Origin: Salipiger aestuarii
GTDB lineage: Bacteria; Pseudomonadota; Alphaproteobacteria; Rhodobacterales; Rhodobacteraceae
Assembly (NCBI RefSeq): GCF_003259905.1
Contig: NZ_QLMG01000043.1
Coordinates: 1-36,705 of the forward strand
DNA: 36,705 nucleotides
Direction: 5' to 3'
The position numbers were made by a program, and so were the translations under genes. Numbering within the stretch: position 1 is the stretch's first letter; each line of letters begins with the position of its first letter. Below, piece after piece: positions 16,986 through 30,027 of the stretch. Below the pieces are notes generated by a model, which was not told where the DNA came from, ran no database searches, and worked only from the letters and a program-made list of their open reading frames with translations.

Positions 16986-17870
16986 ATGCACGACTGCCTC
17001 ACCGATCCAATCGCCCGCACCCGCCGCTTTCACCGGGCCGTCACCACGGAATCGGGCGTGCTCGACAGCTCCTTTCTGGGCCGTGGGCGCCCGCTTGGCC
17101 CGGCCCGCGTTCTTAACGCCATTGGCCACGGGCGGCAGGACGTTGCCGACATCCGCGCCTTCCTGCGGCTTGATTCCGGCCTGATGAGCCGCTTGCTGCG
17201 CGGGCTGGAAGACGAGGGCCTGATCACCCTGCACAGCGCCCCCAACGATGCGCGTCGACGCCTCGCCACGCTGACCGACGCGGGCGCCGCCGAATTCGCC
17301 GCCTATGAGTCGCTGTCGGACGCGCAGGTCAGCGGCATCCTGAACCGCCACGCCCGCCCCGAGGCCCTGCTTGCCGCCATGGACATCGTCGCAACCGCGC
17401 TGGGGATCGACCGGACCGAGATCGTCGAAACCCCGCCCACGGATCCGCGCGCCATCGCCTGCCTGACCGCCTATTACGATGAACTGGCGCAGCGGCTGGC
17501 CACCGGCTTTGACGTATCGCTGTCCGCCGACCCCGAGACACAGGATATGACGCCCCCGCGCGGGGCCTTTCTGCTGGCATTATCCGACGGGATGCCCATC
17601 GGATGTGTCGGGCTCAAGGCCACCGACAAGGGCTATGCCGAGGTCAAACGCCTGTGGACCGCCCCGGCGGCGCGCGGCATGGGCCTTGCCAAGCGCTTGA
17701 TGGATCAACTCGAAACCCGCGCGCGCACCCTTGGCATTACCCGGCTGAGGCTCGACAGCAACAGCGCGTTGCTCGAAGCCATCGCCATGTACCGCAAGGC
17801 CGGATGGACCGAGATCGACCGTTTCAACGACGATCCATACCCGGACCATTTCTTTGAAAAGGCGCTGTAG
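16986..17870 (+). CDS. MarR-type regulator fused to a GNAT acetyltransferase
   Basis: A 294-residue two-domain protein. Residues about 1-140 form a MarR-type winged helix (the DIRAFLRLDSGLMSRLLRGL recognition region, then DEGLITLHSAPNDARRRLA as the wing). Residues about 145-294 form a GNAT acetyltransferase with the acetyl-CoA loop in TAPAARGMGLAKRLMDQLE and the late strand AIAMYRKAGWTEIDRFND. MarR-GNAT fusions are a known architecture; substrates are mostly unknown, and the regulator half may sense a ligand that the enzyme half modifies. GGAG lies seven bases before the ATG, directly abutting the 16936-16975 palindrome. Monocistronic: nearly 400 bp without a gene follow. Confidence 0.88.
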   Translation: MHDCLTDPIARTRRFHRAVTTESGVLDSSFLGRGRPLGPARVLNAIGHGRQDVADIRAFLRLDSGLMSRLLRGLEDEGLITLHSAPNDARRRLATLTDAGAAEFAAYESLSDAQVSGILNRHARPEALLAAMDIVATALGIDRTEIVETPPTDPRAIACLTAYYDELAQRLATGFDVSLSADPETQDMTPPRGAFLLALSDGMPIGCVGLKATDKGYAEVKRLWTAPAARGMGLAKRLMDQLETRARTLGITRLRLDSNSALLEAIAMYRKAGWTEIDRFNDDPYPDHFFEKAL

Positions 17871-18262
17871 CCCCGGCGGCTCGACCAGCCGCGCCGCCTG
17901 CGCGGCGTCCCGTCGGTCACGCGTGAACAGGTTGTTTTCAACACGCGATCTTCGACCCGGATGACGCTGGCGCATCAGATGCGGCTGAACCGCTTTGTGG
18001 TGCCGCGGCTTGTGGAACCGGCCAGAGATCCCGGAGGCATCAGCGCGTCGCGGACCTTGGCCCGCATCGGGCTGCGCCTGCCCTCGCAATCCGCCCGCCG
18101 TCTTCCCTGGCATCGCCGCATCCCTTGTCAGTGCATTTCAGTGCATTTTCTTGAGATCCACGCGGCCCGCCCGGCGCCGTCCGGCGCCCCACCCACAGCC
18201 CCCTTTGTTTTTCGCACCGAATCCTGTAAGAGCACGGCTTCCTCAGTCAAAGGACCGCCGCC
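17871..18262. other. Intergenic stretch upstream of rlmN, no gene supported
   Basis: These 392 bp hold no reading frame I can relate to a protein. Frames open on both strands here look like chance products of the high GC content. The only structure noticed is a 10-bp tandem duplication, TCAGTGCATT, at 18128-18137 and 18138-18147, about 115 bp before the rlmN start. The rlmN promoter must lie in this interval but I could not pick out a convincing -35/-10 pair. Confidence 0.5.
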
Positions 18263-19450
18263 ATGGCCGCAGATGCGCCCATCACCCAGGATCTGGTGAC
18301 CATTCCCCGCAAGCTGCCCGAAGGTGGCAAGGTGAACCTCGTCGGACTCACGCGCGACGCGCTGCGCGAGGCGCTGATAGCCGCGGGCACGCCCGAAAAG
18401 CAGGCCAAGATGCGGGTGAACCAGCTATGGCAATGGGTCTATCACTGGGGCGTGCGCGATTTCGCCGACATGACCAACCTCGCGAAACCCTACCGCGCGC
18501 TGCTGGACGACCATTTCCAGATCGCCCTGCCCGAGATCGTCAGCAAGCAGGTGTCCACTGACGGCACCCGCAAATATCTGGTGCGCATCGCCGGCGGCCA
18601 CGAGGTCGAGGTGGTCTATATCCCCGAAACCGACCGCGGGACCCTGTGCATTTCCAGCCAGGTCGGCTGCACGCTGACCTGTTCGTTCTGCCACACCGGC
18701 ACGCAAAAGCTGGTGCGCAACCTGACCGCCGGGGAAATCGTCGGCCAGATCATGCTGGCGCGCGACGATCTGGATGAATGGCCCGCCGTTGGCACCGGCA
18801 CGGGCGATGCGGGGCCGCGCCTGCTGTCCAATATCGTGCTGATGGGCATGGGCGAGCCGCTGTATAATTTCGACAACGTGCGCGACGCGATGAAAATCGC
18901 GATGGACGGCGAGGGCATCGCGCTCAGCCGCCGCCGCATCACCCTGTCCACCAGCGGAGTGGTGCCGGAAATCGCCAAATGCGCCGAGGAAATCGGCTGT
19001 CTGATGGCGGTCAGCTTTCACGCCACCACTGACGAGGTCCGCGACAAGCTGGTCCCGATCAACAAGCGCTGGAACATCGAAACCCTGCTGAACGCGCTGC
19101 GCGAGTATCCGCGCCTGTCGAACTCCGAGAGGATCACGTTTGAATATGTGATGCTCAAGGATGTGAACGACACCGATGCCGACGCGCGCCGCCTTGTGAC
19201 GCTGATCAAGGGCATCCCGGCCAAGATCAACCTGATCCCGTTCAACGAATGGCCGGGCGCGCCCTATGAGCGATCCGACCCCGCACGGATCAGGAAGTTC
19301 GCCGACATCGTCTACAAGGCCGGCTATGCCTCACCGATCCGCACCCCGCGTGGCGAAGACATCATGGCTGCCTGCGGTCAGCTGAAATCAGCCACCGAGC
19401 GCGCCCGCAAGTCGCGCGCCCAGATCGCGGCGGAAACCGGCACCGCTTGA
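18263..19450 (+). CDS. rlmN: Dual-specificity 23S rRNA/tRNA adenine-C2 methyltransferase
   Basis: RlmN is a radical-SAM enzyme that methylates C2 of A2503 in 23S rRNA and A37 in certain tRNAs. The 395-residue product has the 4Fe-4S cluster cysteines C136, C140 and C143 (CTLTCSFC). It also has C129 in TLCISSQ and the methyl-carrying C370 in [10 protein letters not shown]; both have the spacing of the mechanistic cysteine pair known from E. coli. [13 protein letters not shown] and [20 protein letters not shown] are family signatures. The region [10 protein letters not shown] near residue 55 belongs to the N-terminal RNA-binding helices. No cistron partner is evident; a small hairpin follows the stop. 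Confidence 0.96.
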   Translation: MAADAPITQDLVTIPRKLPEGGKVNLVGLTRDALREALIAAGTPEKQAKMRVNQLWQWVYHWGVRDFADMTNLAKPYRALLDDHFQIALPEIVSKQVSTDGTRKYLVRIAGGHEVEVVYIPETDRGTLCISSQVGCTLTCSFCHTGTQKLVRNLTAGEIVGQIMLARDDLDEWPAVGTGTGDAGPRLLSNIVLMGMGEPLYNFDNVRDAMKIAMDGEGIALSRRRITLSTSGVVPEIAKCAEEIGCLMAVSFHATTDEVRDKLVPINKRWNIETLLNALREYPRLSNSERITFEYVMLKDVNDTDADARRLVTLIKGIPAKINLIPFNEWPGAPYERSDPARIRKFADIVYKAGYASPIRTPRGEDIMAACGQLKSATERARKSRAQIAAETGTA

Positions 19451-19451
19451 T

Positions 19452-19477
19452 TTATCCGACCTTTCAGGTCAGGATAA
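19452..19477 (+). terminator. Weak hairpin after rlmN, possible terminator
   Basis: TTATCCGACCT, loop TTC, then AGGTC-A-GGATAA forms an 11-bp stem with one bulged base directly after the rlmN stop. There is no T-run, so its role is tentative. Confidence 0.35.
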
Positions 19478-19546
19478 GCCCGTCCAGCCAGCCCGGAATG
19501 CCCCGGCCAGCCCGGCGTTCATGCGCGAACGGGCACGGAGGCTGAC

Positions 19547-19978
19547 ATGCGCCACGAATATTTCGACACGACCGGGGCGGCGCTGCGCCCGCCGGAATGG
19601 CGCATTGTCACCATGTTGCGCGATGCCCAGGACCCGGACGCGCTGTGGCACGATCTGTCGCGGCGCATCGGACCCACGCGTGCCGACCAGGCGCTGGCGG
19701 GGTTTTCCCGATTTATGAACCTGCTTCGGACCTATGGCTGGCACACGCCGCTAACGCTTTGCCCCGGTGCGCGCAGCGTTTCCGAGGACGAGCGCGCTCT
19801 TGCCCGCTTTGTGCTGCACTGCGCCGAACAGGACCACGACAGCGCGACGGCCGAGGCGATGATGCTGGTGGCCCCGCAGGCGATTCTGCCGCTGGTGGCC
19901 GCGGGTGAACGGCTGGGGCTTCCGCTGCTGTGCGAGGAATGCCGGGAAAGGGCGCGCTGCCCCTTGACCTTCCAGTGA
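19547..19978 (+). CDS. Unrecognised 143-residue protein with C-terminal cysteine cluster, upstream of copA
   Basis: I do not recognise this family. The product begins [18 protein letters not shown], looks mostly helical, and has five cysteines (72, 92, 129, 132, 138). The last three sit in [17 protein letters not shown] (CX2CX5C), a plausible metal or disulfide site. There is no signal peptide or membrane segment. GGAGG lies well placed before the ATG. Its last codons contain the -35 element and left half of the CueR-type operator for copA, so the gene ends inside the copper promoter. That placement hints at, but does not show, a link with copper; the gene itself is transcribed from further upstream. 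Confidence 0.65.
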   Translation: MRHEYFDTTGAALRPPEWRIVTMLRDAQDPDALWHDLSRRIGPTRADQALAGFSRFMNLLRTYGWHTPLTLCPGARSVSEDERALARFVLHCAEQDHDSATAEAMMLVAPQAILPLVAAGERLGLPLLCEECRERARCPLTFQ

Positions 19979-19994
19979 CTGGAGGCCCTATATC
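19964..19994 (+). promoter_or_regulatory. CueR-type copper promoter of copA-cueR
   Basis: TTGACC (19964-19969) and TATATC (19989-19994) are separated by 19 bp, the over-long spacer diagnostic of MerR-family activated promoters. The spacer carries the dyad CTTCCAGT-G-ACTGGAGG (19969-19985, one mismatch), closely matching known CueR/HmrR copper operators. The copA start follows at 20022 after an AAGGAG ribosome site. The element overlaps the stop codon (19976-19978) of the preceding gene. Confidence 0.85.
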
Positions 19995-20021
19995 CTTGTC
20001 AACAGCGACAAGGAGCCCGTC

Positions 20022-22490
20022 ATGCCCGGCACGAACCTTCGTTTCGAAGTCACCAATCTGTCCTGCGGCGGCTGCGCGGGGCGCGCCCAAAAGGCTTTGG
20101 CTGCCGTCCCCGGCGTGCGCGATGCAAGCGTGAACCTTGCCAACCGGATGGCGACAATCGATGGGTCCGCCAGCGTGCCCGCCCTGCGCGAGGCGCTGCA
20201 AGCGGCGGGCTATCCGGCGCGCAGCGCGCGGGTGACGCTGGCCGTCGACGGCATGAGCTGCGCGTCCTGCGCCGGGCGCGTGGAAGCGGCGCTGAAAGCG
20301 GTTCCGGGGGTGATCGACGCCCGCGTCAACCTTGCGACAGACACGGCCGAGGTGACGCTGCTGGCTGGCAGCGCGGCCCCGACCGACCTTGCCCTGGTGG
20401 TCACCGAGGCGGGCTATACCGCCCGTCCCGCCGGCGATGACAGCGCCGCGCGCGACGCCGCCAAGGCCACGGAACAGCGCGCGCTCAGGCGCGATCTGAT
20501 CGTCGCCGCCGCGCTGACCCTGCCGGTCTTCGTCATCGAAATGGGCGGGCATGTCATCCCCGGCTTTCATGCGCTGATCCTGTCAACCCTTGGGCAAGGC
20601 ACATCCTGGGCGGTGCAATTCGTGCTGATCACCCTGGTGATGGTCTTTCCCGGACGGCGTTTCTATCGCATCGGGCTGCCGTTGCTTGCAAAGGGCGCGC
20701 CGGACATGAATTCCCTCGTCGCGCTGGGTACGCTCGCGGCTTGGGGCTATTCGATGGTGGCGCTGCTGCTGCCGAATGCCCTGCCCGACGCCAGCCGCGC
20801 CGTTTATTTCGAAGCGGCGGGTGTCATCGTGACGCTGATCCTGCTGGGCCGGTTTCTGGAGGCCCGCGCCAAGGGGCGCACCGGCGCCGCGATCCGGCGC
20901 CTGGTGGGTCTGCGCCCGACCACCGCGCGGGTGGAACGCGACGGCGCGATTGCAGAGGTGCCCATCGACGATCTTGCGCTTGGCGACATCGTGCATGTGC
21001 GCCCCGGCGAACGCATCGCGGTGGACGGCACGCTGCTGACCGGAACCGGCTACATCGATGAAAGCATGATCACCGGCGAACCCGCCCCCGTCGCCAAAGC
21101 CCCCGGAGACGCGGTTGTCGGCGGGACCGTGAACGGACAGGGCGCGCTGAGCCTGCGCGCCACCGCAGTGGGCCGGGACACGATGCTGGCGCGCATCATC
21201 GCCATGGTCGAACAGGCGCAAGGCGCGCGGCTGCCCATTCAGGCGCTGGCCGACAAGGTGGTGGTGTGGTTCGTGCCCGCCGTCATCGCCGCGGCGGCGC
21301 TGACCTTTGCGGTCTGGCTGGCCCTGGGGCCATCGCTGGCGCTGGCCATGGTGGCCGGGGTGTCGGTGCTGATTATCGCCTGCCCCTGCGCCATGGGGCT
21401 TGCCACGCCCACGTCGATCATGGTGGGCACCGGGCGCGCCGCCGAACTGGGGGTGCTGTTTCGCAAGGGCGACGCGCTGCAACGGCTGGACGGCGCGCGC
21501 CTCGTCGCGTTTGACAAGACAGGCACCCTGACCGAAGGCCGCCCGCAGCTGTTGACCACCGCGACCGACGGAATGGACGCCGCGCAGGCGCTGCGGCTGG
21601 CGGCCAGCGCTGAACAGGGTTCGGAACACCCCGTGGCGCGGGCGCTGGAACAGGCCGCAACCGATCTTGTGACGCCCTCGCAGGTCGAGGCGATCGCCGG
21701 TCACGGCCTGCGTGCCACGGTCGAGGGCCGCGCCCTGCTGATCGGCAACGCCCGGCTGATGGCGCGCGAGGGCGTGGCGCTTGGCCCGCTTGAAGCCGCC
21801 CATGACGAGGTGGCGCAAGCCGGGCAGACCCCCGTGCTGATGGCGGCGGACGGGCGCATCGCCGCGGTCTTTGCCGTGGCGGACAGGGTCAAGCCGGGGG
21901 CACGGGCGGCGGTGCAGGCCTTGCACGCGCGCGGACTGACCGTCGCGATGATTACCGGCGACACCGCCGCCACCGCCGAGGCCATCGCCGCCGAACTGGG
22001 CATCGACGAGGTGCAGGCCGAGGTTCTGCCCGAGGGCAAGCTGGACGCAGTCAAGGCGCTCAGGGCGCGCTTTGGTCCGGTGGCCTTTGTCGGCGACGGC
22101 ATCAACGACGCCCCGGCCCTGGCCGAAGCCGACGTTGGCATCGCCATCGGCACCGGCACGGACGTGGCCATCGAAAGCGCCGACGTGGTGCTGATCTCGG
22201 GCGAACCGGGCGGTGTGACCGAGGCGATCAACGTCAGTACCGCGGTGCTGCGCAACATCCGGCAGAACCTGGTTTGGGCGTTCGGCTACAACGTGGCGCT
22301 GATCCCGGTAGCGGCGGGAGTGCTGTACCCGGCGTTCGGCATCCTGCTGTCGCCGATGCTGGCGGCCGGGGCGATGGCGCTGTCGTCGGTGTTCGTGCTG
22401 AGCAACGCGTTGCGATTGCGCCGCCTTGCCCCCGTCTCGCGCGCGAAGTCGCCCCCCGCCCGCCCGCTGATCGTGGAGCCCGCGCAATGA
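20022..22490 (+). CDS. copA: Cu(I)-exporting P1B-type ATPase
   Basis: CopA pumps Cu(I) out of the cytoplasm using ATP. The 822-residue product has two N-terminal heavy-metal-associated domains with CXXC sites (C15/C18 in [11 protein letters not shown]80/C83 in [10 protein letters not shown]), eight expected membrane segments, the TGEP actuator motif (ITGEPAPV) and the transport motif C454-P455-C456. The phosphorylation site is D498 in [20 protein letters not shown] and [18 protein letters not shown] are also present. Membrane segments 7-8 carry YN ([16 protein letters not shown]) and [15 protein letters not shown] (M..SS), the Cu(I)/Ag(I) signature. Driven by the CueR-type promoter; cueR overlaps its stop as ATGA, forming a copper-induced operon. 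Confidence 0.97.
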   Translation: MPGTNLRFEVTNLSCGGCAGRAQKALAAVPGVRDASVNLANRMATIDGSASVPALREALQAAGYPARSARVTLAVDGMSCASCAGRVEAALKAVPGVIDARVNLATDTAEVTLLAGSAAPTDLALVVTEAGYTARPAGDDSAARDAAKATEQRALRRDLIVAAALTLPVFVIEMGGHVIPGFHALILSTLGQGTSWAVQFVLITLVMVFPGRRFYRIGLPLLAKGAPDMNSLVALGTLAAWGYSMVALLLPNALPDASRAVYFEAAGVIVTLILLGRFLEARAKGRTGAAIRRLVGLRPTTARVERDGAIAEVPIDDLALGDIVHVRPGERIAVDGTLLTGTGYIDESMITGEPAPVAKAPGDAVVGGTVNGQGALSLRATAVGRDTMLARIIAMVEQAQGARLPIQALADKVVVWFVPAVIAAAALTFAVWLALGPSLALAMVAGVSVLIIACPCAMGLATPTSIMVGTGRAAELGVLFRKGDALQRLDGARLVAFDKTGTLTEGRPQLLTTATDGMDAAQALRLAASAEQGSEHPVARALEQAATDLVTPSQVEAIAGHGLRATVEGRALLIGNARLMAREGVALGPLEAAHDEVAQAGQTPVLMAADGRIAAVFAVADRVKPGARAAVQALHARGLTVAMITGDTAATAEAIAAELGIDEVQAEVLPEGKLDAVKALRARFGPVAFVGDGINDAPALAEADVGIAIGTGTDVAIESADVVLISGEPGGVTEAINVSTAVLRNIRQNLVWAFGYNVALIPVAAGVLYPAFGILLSPMLAAGAMALSSVFVLSNALRLRRLAPVSRAKSPPARPLIVEPAQ

Positions 22491-22876
22491 ACATCGGACA
22501 GGTATCCGAACGCGCGGGTCTGCCCGCCAAGACCATTCGCTACTACGAGGACATCGGGCTGATCACACCGCAACGGGGCGACAACGGCTATCGGGCGTTT
22601 TCCGACACGGACGTGCACAAGCTGGCGTTCCTGGCCCATGCCCGCGCGCTTGGCTTTACCATCGAAGACTGCCGCACGCTTTTGGGTCTGTACGAGGATT
22701 CAGAGCGCGAAAGCGCGGACGTCAAGCGCCTCGCCACCCAGCATCTGGCGCAGATCGAAGACAAGATCGCCCGGCTGCAAGACATGCACGGCACCCTGGC
22801 CAAGCTGGTCGATGCCTGCCAGGGCGATCACCGCCCCGATTGCCCGATCCTTGCCGGGCTGGCCAAAGAGCGCTGA
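22487..22876 (+). CDS. cueR: MerR-family copper-responsive regulator CueR (HmrR)
   Basis: A 129-residue MerR-family activator that senses Cu(I)/Ag(I) and untwists the copA promoter. The N-terminal winged helix reads [20 protein letters not shown], followed by a long dimerisation helix and a metal loop with C111 and C119 in CQGDHRPDC (eight-residue spacing). S76 occupies the position that is Ser in monovalent-ion sensors and Cys in divalent-ion sensors, supporting copper rather than zinc or mercury. The start codon overlaps the copA stop (ATGA), so regulator and pump are co-expressed and the circuit should be self-amplifying. A bidirectional terminator follows 11 bp after the stop. Confidence 0.95.
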   Translation: MNIGQVSERAGLPAKTIRYYEDIGLITPQRGDNGYRAFSDTDVHKLAFLAHARALGFTIEDCRTLLGLYEDSERESADVKRLATQHLAQIEDKIARLQDMHGTLAKLVDACQGDHRPDCPILAGLAKER

Positions 22877-22887
22877 GACAAACGCAA

Positions 22888-22912
22888 AAGGGCGCCCGCG
22901 TGGGGCGCCCTT
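22888..22912. terminator. Bidirectional terminator between cueR and aspS
   Basis: A perfect 10-bp stem, AAGGGCGCCC and its complement, closes on the loop GCGTG. It lies between the convergent stops of cueR (22876) and aspS (22934). On the minus strand the stem is followed by TTGCGTTTGT after its own terminal Ts, favouring termination of aspS. On the plus strand it is followed by GTCCTGTT. Confidence 0.75.
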
Positions 22913-22933
22913 GTCCTGTTGGTCGCGTCCCGG

Positions 22934-24715
22934 TCAGTCCTGCGGAATGACCCGTAGCGACAGGTCCATCAGCTGATCGGACGAGGCCTCGGACGGGGCC
23001 GCCATCATCAGGTCTTCGGCGCGCTGATTCATCGGGAACATGATGACTTCGCGGATGTTCGACGTGCCGGCCAGCAGCATCACGATGCGGTCGATACCGG
23101 CGGCGCACCCGCCGTGCGGCGGAGCGCCGTACTGGAATGCGCTGTACAGCCCCTGGAACCGCTTCTTCACCTCGTCCTCGCCATAGCCGGCGATTTCGAA
23201 CGCCTTGAGCATCAGGTCGGGTTTGTGGTTCCGGATCGCGCCGGACACCAGTTCGTAGCCATTGCAGGCCAGATCGTACTGGTACCCCTTGACCGCGAGC
23301 GGGTCGCCGTTCAACGCCTCCATCCCGCCCTGGGGCATCGAGAACGGGTTGTGTTCAAAGTCGATCTTGCCGCTTTCCTCGTCCTTTTCGTAGATCGGGA
23401 AATCGACGATCCAGGCAAAGGCGAAACGGTTGGTGTCGGTCAGGCCCAGTTCTTCGCCGATGGCATCACGCGCCTTGCCCGCCACGCGCTGGAACGCCTG
23501 CGGCTTGCCGCCAAGGAAGAACGCCGCGTCACCGACACCAAGGCCAAGCTGCTGGCGGATCGCCTCGGTCCGCTCGGGGCCGATGTTTTTCGCCAGCGGG
23601 CCGGCAGCCTCCGTCCCCTGCCCCTGATCGCGCCAGAAGATATAGCCCATGCCGGGCAGACCCTCTTTCTGGGCAAAGGCGTTCATGCGGTCGCAGAACT
23701 TGCGCGACCCGCCGGTGGGGGCGGGAATGGCGCGGATCTCGGTGCCGTCCTGTTCCAGCAGCTTGGCGAAGATCGCGAAACCCGAGCCGCGGAAATGGTC
23801 CGACACGTCCTGCATTTCGATCGGGTTGCGCAGGTCGGGCTTGTCGGTGCCGTATTTCAGCGCCGCTTCCTTGTAGGGGATCTGCGGCCAGCTTTCAGGC
23901 GCGTCGACCTTTGCGCCGCCGCCGAATTCCTCGAACACGCCCGCGATCACCGGCGAGACGGTGTCGAACACGTCCTGCTGGGTGACAAAGCTCATTTCCA
24001 GGTCAAGCTGATAGAAATCGGTGGGCGAGCGGTCGGCGCGGGGATCTTCGTCGCGGAAACAGGGCGCGATCTGGAAATATTTGTCGTAGCCCGACATCAT
24101 GATGAGCTGTTTGAACTGCTGCGGGGCCTGCGGCAGCGCATAGAACTTGCCCGGATGCAGGCGCGAGGGCACCAGAAAGTCGCGCGCGCCTTCGGGGCTG
24201 GATGCGGTGATGATCGGCGTCTGGTATTCGCGAAATGCCTTGTCCCACATGCGCTGACGGATCGAGCGCACCACGTCGGACCGCAGGGTCATGTTGCGCT
24301 GCATCGCCTCGCGGCGCAGGTCAAGGTAGCGATAGCGCAGGCGCGTTTCCTCGGGGTATTCCTGATCGCCGAACACCATCAGCGGCAGCTCGGCGGATTG
24401 GCCGAGCACCTCGATGTCGCGGACGAAAACCTCGACCTCGCCGGTGGGCAGCTTGGCGTTCACCAGCTCGGCGGCGCGGGCCTTGACCTCGCCGTCGATG
24501 CGGATGCACCATTCAGACCGGACCTTTTCAACCGCCGCGAACGCGGCGCTGTCGGGATCGCAAAGCACCTGCGTCACGCCGTAATGGTCGCGCAGGTCGA
24601 TGAAAAGAATGCCGCCGTGGTCGCGGATGCGGTTGACCCAGCCCGAAAGGCGGACGGTGTCGCCCACATTGTCCTTGCTGAGCGCGGCACAGGTGTGCGT
24701 GCGGTAGGCGTGCAT
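22934..24715 (-). CDS. aspS: Aspartyl-tRNA synthetase (predicted non-discriminating type)
   Basis: AspRS charges tRNA(Asp), and in bacteria lacking AsnRS often also tRNA(Asn), with aspartate. The 593-residue product has the bacterial architecture: an OB-fold anticodon domain ([20 protein letters not shown]), class II motif 2 ([20 protein letters not shown]), the bacterial GAD insertion (about 290-410), and motif 3 ([16 protein letters not shown]). H33 in RDHGG is the position where His, rather than the Leu of E. coli, marks non-discriminating enzymes, so mischarging of tRNA(Asn) for GatCAB correction is predicted. Monocistronic; promoter candidate at 24755-24783. Confidence 0.96.
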   Translation of the reverse strand: MHAYRTHTCAALSKDNVGDTVRLSGWVNRIRDHGGILFIDLRDHYGVTQVLCDPDSAAFAAVEKVRSEWCIRIDGEVKARAAELVNAKLPTGEVEVFVRDIEVLGQSAELPLMVFGDQEYPEETRLRYRYLDLRREAMQRNMTLRSDVVRSIRQRMWDKAFREYQTPIITASSPEGARDFLVPSRLHPGKFYALPQAPQQFKQLIMMSGYDKYFQIAPCFRDEDPRADRSPTDFYQLDLEMSFVTQQDVFDTVSPVIAGVFEEFGGGAKVDAPESWPQIPYKEAALKYGTDKPDLRNPIEMQDVSDHFRGSGFAIFAKLLEQDGTEIRAIPAPTGGSRKFCDRMNAFAQKEGLPGMGYIFWRDQGQGTEAAGPLAKNIGPERTEAIRQQLGLGVGDAAFFLGGKPQAFQRVAGKARDAIGEELGLTDTNRFAFAWIVDFPIYEKDEESGKIDFEHNPFSMPQGGMEALNGDPLAVKGYQYDLACNGYELVSGAIRNHKPDLMLKAFEIAGYGEDEVKKRFQGLYSAFQYGAPPHGGCAAGIDRIVMLLAGTSNIREVIMFPMNQRAEDLMMAAPSEASSDQLMDLSLRVIPQD

Positions 24716-24754
24716 GTCGGATGCCCCTTGGAAACTGCCGGAAAGTTAGGCGCC

Positions 24755-24783
24755 GATACAGCGCGCGCAGGCGCAGAAGTCAA
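24755..24783 (-). promoter_or_regulatory. Candidate sigma-70-type promoter of aspS
   Basis: On the minus strand TTGACT (24783-24778), a 17-bp spacer and TGTATC (24760-24755) form a plausible housekeeping promoter. It would start transcription about 30-35 bases before the aspS ATG at 24715. The -10 is only a moderate match. Confidence 0.4.
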
Positions 24784-24899
24784 GGGATCCGGGCTTGAAC
24801 TTGTCGAAAAGCTAGGGCGTATTAACCTGTGTAAAGACTCGCCGCGCCGTTTGCCGCCCCGGGCCGATACCGGAAACATAGCATGCAGGGGGTTTTCAG

Positions 24900-26132
24900 A
24901 TGTGGAAGACCGTGCTCGACAAGATGTTGGGAAAGCTGATCGTGACAGGTCGGCTGAATGTAGCGTGGCCCGATGGCACGCGCGATGAATACGGCCCCGG
25001 TGACGGGCTGGAGGCCGAGGTCAGGCTGACGCAGGACAGCATCGTCCGCGAACTGGGGCAAAAGCCCGTGCTGGCGCTTGGCGAGGGGTACATGGACGGG
25101 CGCATTGATGTCCCGCCGGACCGGCTTTACGATTTTCTTGCGCTGCTGATCCGCAATCAGCAGGCGGGCGAGATGCCGCGCTGGTTCGACGCGGTGCAGG
25201 CCCTGCGCGGGTGGACGCGCGGGATCGAACAACGCAACAACCCGCTGCGGTCGCAAAAAAACGTGCAGCACCATTACGACATTTCGGAAGATCTGTACCG
25301 GCTCTTTCTGGACGAGGACATGCAGTACAGCTGCGCCTATTTCACGCGTCCCGACATGACCCTCGAAGAGGCGCAGCAAGCCAAAAAGGATCACATCGCC
25401 CGAAAGTTGCGCATCGAGCCGGGCATGTCGGTGCTGGACATCGGCTGCGGCTGGGGCGGCATGGCGTTGACATTGGCCCGTGACCACGGGGCCCGGGTTA
25501 CCGGCGTCACCCTGTCGGAAAACCAGCTTGCCACCGCGCAGGCGCGGGCCAGGGAGTCGGGGCTTGAGGATCGCGTGGAATTCCAGTTGCGCGATTATCG
25601 CAACGTCGACCGGCATTTCGACCGCATCGTCAGCGTGGGGATGCTGGAACATGTCGGCGCGCCACAGTTCGACACCTATTTCGAAAAGGTCGACGATATT
25701 CTTGCCCCAGAAGGAATCGCGCTGATCCACACCATCGGGCATGTGTCGCAGCCGCAGGCGACGTCGAAATGGCTGGATAAGTACATCTTTCCGGGCGGCT
25801 ATATTCCGTCGCTGTCCGAGGTGTCGGCCTCGATCGAAAAGACCGGCCTCTGGGCGGCGGATGTCGAGGTGCTGCGCGGCCATTACGCACCGACGCTGAA
25901 CCACTGGCGCCGGCGGTTCGAAGCCGCGTTGCCGCAGGTGCGGCGTATGTACGACGAGACGTTCGTGCGTATGTGGCGCTTCTACCTGGCCGCCTGCGAG
26001 GCCAGCTTCGAAGAGACGTTTCAGGGGGTGTTCCACCTGCAATTGTCGCACCAGCAATATGCGGTGCCGGTGACGCGCGATTACCTCTACCGCACCGACT
26101 CGTCGGCCCGCATGCTGCACGCCGCCCAGTAA
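24900..26132 (+). CDS. cfa: Cyclopropane-fatty-acyl-phospholipid synthase family SAM methyltransferase
   Basis: A 410-residue enzyme predicted to add a methylene bridge from S-adenosylmethionine across double bonds of membrane phospholipid acyl chains. The N-terminal lipid-binding domain (about 1-100, GEGYMDGRIDVP) is followed by the catalytic domain. That domain contains VQHHYDISEDLYRLFLDEDM, YSCAYF, the SAM loop VLDIGCGWGGMALTLA (about 177-192), GVTLSENQ, VSVGMLEHVG and FPGGYIPSLSEV, all hallmarks of Cfa/mycolic-acid methyltransferases. GGGGG lies about ten bases before the ATG. It diverges from aspS. Substrate position and physiological trigger cannot be read from the sequence; paralogues in this lineage may have different lipid products. 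Confidence 0.9.
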   Translation: MWKTVLDKMLGKLIVTGRLNVAWPDGTRDEYGPGDGLEAEVRLTQDSIVRELGQKPVLALGEGYMDGRIDVPPDRLYDFLALLIRNQQAGEMPRWFDAVQALRGWTRGIEQRNNPLRSQKNVQHHYDISEDLYRLFLDEDMQYSCAYFTRPDMTLEEAQQAKKDHIARKLRIEPGMSVLDIGCGWGGMALTLARDHGARVTGVTLSENQLATAQARARESGLEDRVEFQLRDYRNVDRHFDRIVSVGMLEHVGAPQFDTYFEKVDDILAPEGIALIHTIGHVSQPQATSKWLDKYIFPGGYIPSLSEVSASIEKTGLWAADVEVLRGHYAPTLNHWRRRFEAALPQVRRMYDETFVRMWRFYLAACEASFEETFQGVFHLQLSHQQYAVPVTRDYLYRTDSSARMLHAAQ

Positions 26133-26154
26133 CGGCGCGGCAATTCCCGCCGCC

Positions 26155-26177
26155 CCGCCCGGAGTTTCCGGACGGGT
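26155..26177 (+). terminator. GC-rich hairpin after cfa, possible terminator
   Basis: CCCGCCCGGA, loop GTT, TCCGGACGGG: a 10-bp stem with one mismatch, 22 bp after the cfa stop. No T-run follows. Confidence 0.35.
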
Positions 26178-26220
26178 GACCTCTGGCTGCCGGTGACCGG
26201 GATCGGCCGGTGGATTGGGG

Positions 26221-26248
26221 TTGCGCGGCTCCGGGTCTGCTCTATAAC
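26221..26248 (+). promoter_or_regulatory. Candidate promoter of carB
   Basis: TTGCGC (26221-26226), a 16-bp spacer and TATAAC (26243-26248) form a reasonable sigma-70-like promoter in the 218-bp gap before carB. It would leave a leader of about 95 bases. I recognise no riboswitch or attenuator in that leader. Confidence 0.35.
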
Positions 26249-26350
26249 GCACGACAATTTGCGGACTGCGGCGACTCCGCCGCCGCTTTCCCGTGCCGGT
26301 CGAATACGTCTTAGAATCCGCCCAGAATACGAATAACCAGAGGTCGCAAG

Positions 26351-29683
<3,333 letters not shown>

Positions 29684-29712
29684 TGCTGCCCCGGTCCGGC
29701 CCCTGCGGGTGG

Positions 29713-30027
29713 TCAGACCGGGCGCGACCGGAACCACAGATACAGCGGCAATCCGCAGCTGAGCCCAATGCAAAACGTCGCCGGGATCGCCAGCAGCGCC
29801 CAGCAGTTTCGCCGCACCGCGACCTCGGCCAAGATCCACAGGGTCAGCACCACGGCCGAGATCATCAGATCCCAGCTCAGGCCCCGGACCGCGGCGTTCT
29901 GCGTCCATGCCGCAAACAGGCCGTCGGGCGATACGCCCTCATCGCGAAACCATGTCAGAAGATGCGCCATCGGATGCACCGCGCCCCAAAGCGCGAGCGC
30001 AAGCCACAGGTGGCGCAGCCTTACCAC
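29713..30027 (-). CDS. DUF2834-family small membrane protein
   Basis: A 104-residue membrane protein matching the DUF2834 family by its pattern of three hydrophobic helices (LWLALALWGAVHPMAHLLTW, DLMISAVVLTLWILAEVAV, CWALLAIPATFCIGLSCGLP) and the characteristic DGLFAAWTQNAAVRGLSWDL between the first two. Function is unknown. The start is a GTG at 30027 that overlaps the end of the lipoprotein gene (TAA at 30021-30023), so translation is probably coupled. It is the last gene of argH-lipoprotein-DUF2834 and ends 29 bp from the convergent carB stop. Confidence 0.75.
   Translation of the reverse strand: MVRLRHLWLALALWGAVHPMAHLLTWFRDEGVSPDGLFAAWTQNAAVRGLSWDLMISAVVLTLWILAEVAVRRNCWALLAIPATFCIGLSCGLPLYLWFRSRPV

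Noticed and set aside
18128-18147. Tandem 10-bp duplication TCAGTGCATT upstream of rlmN
   Set aside because: Only two copies and no link to a promoter element; too little to call an iteron or operator.
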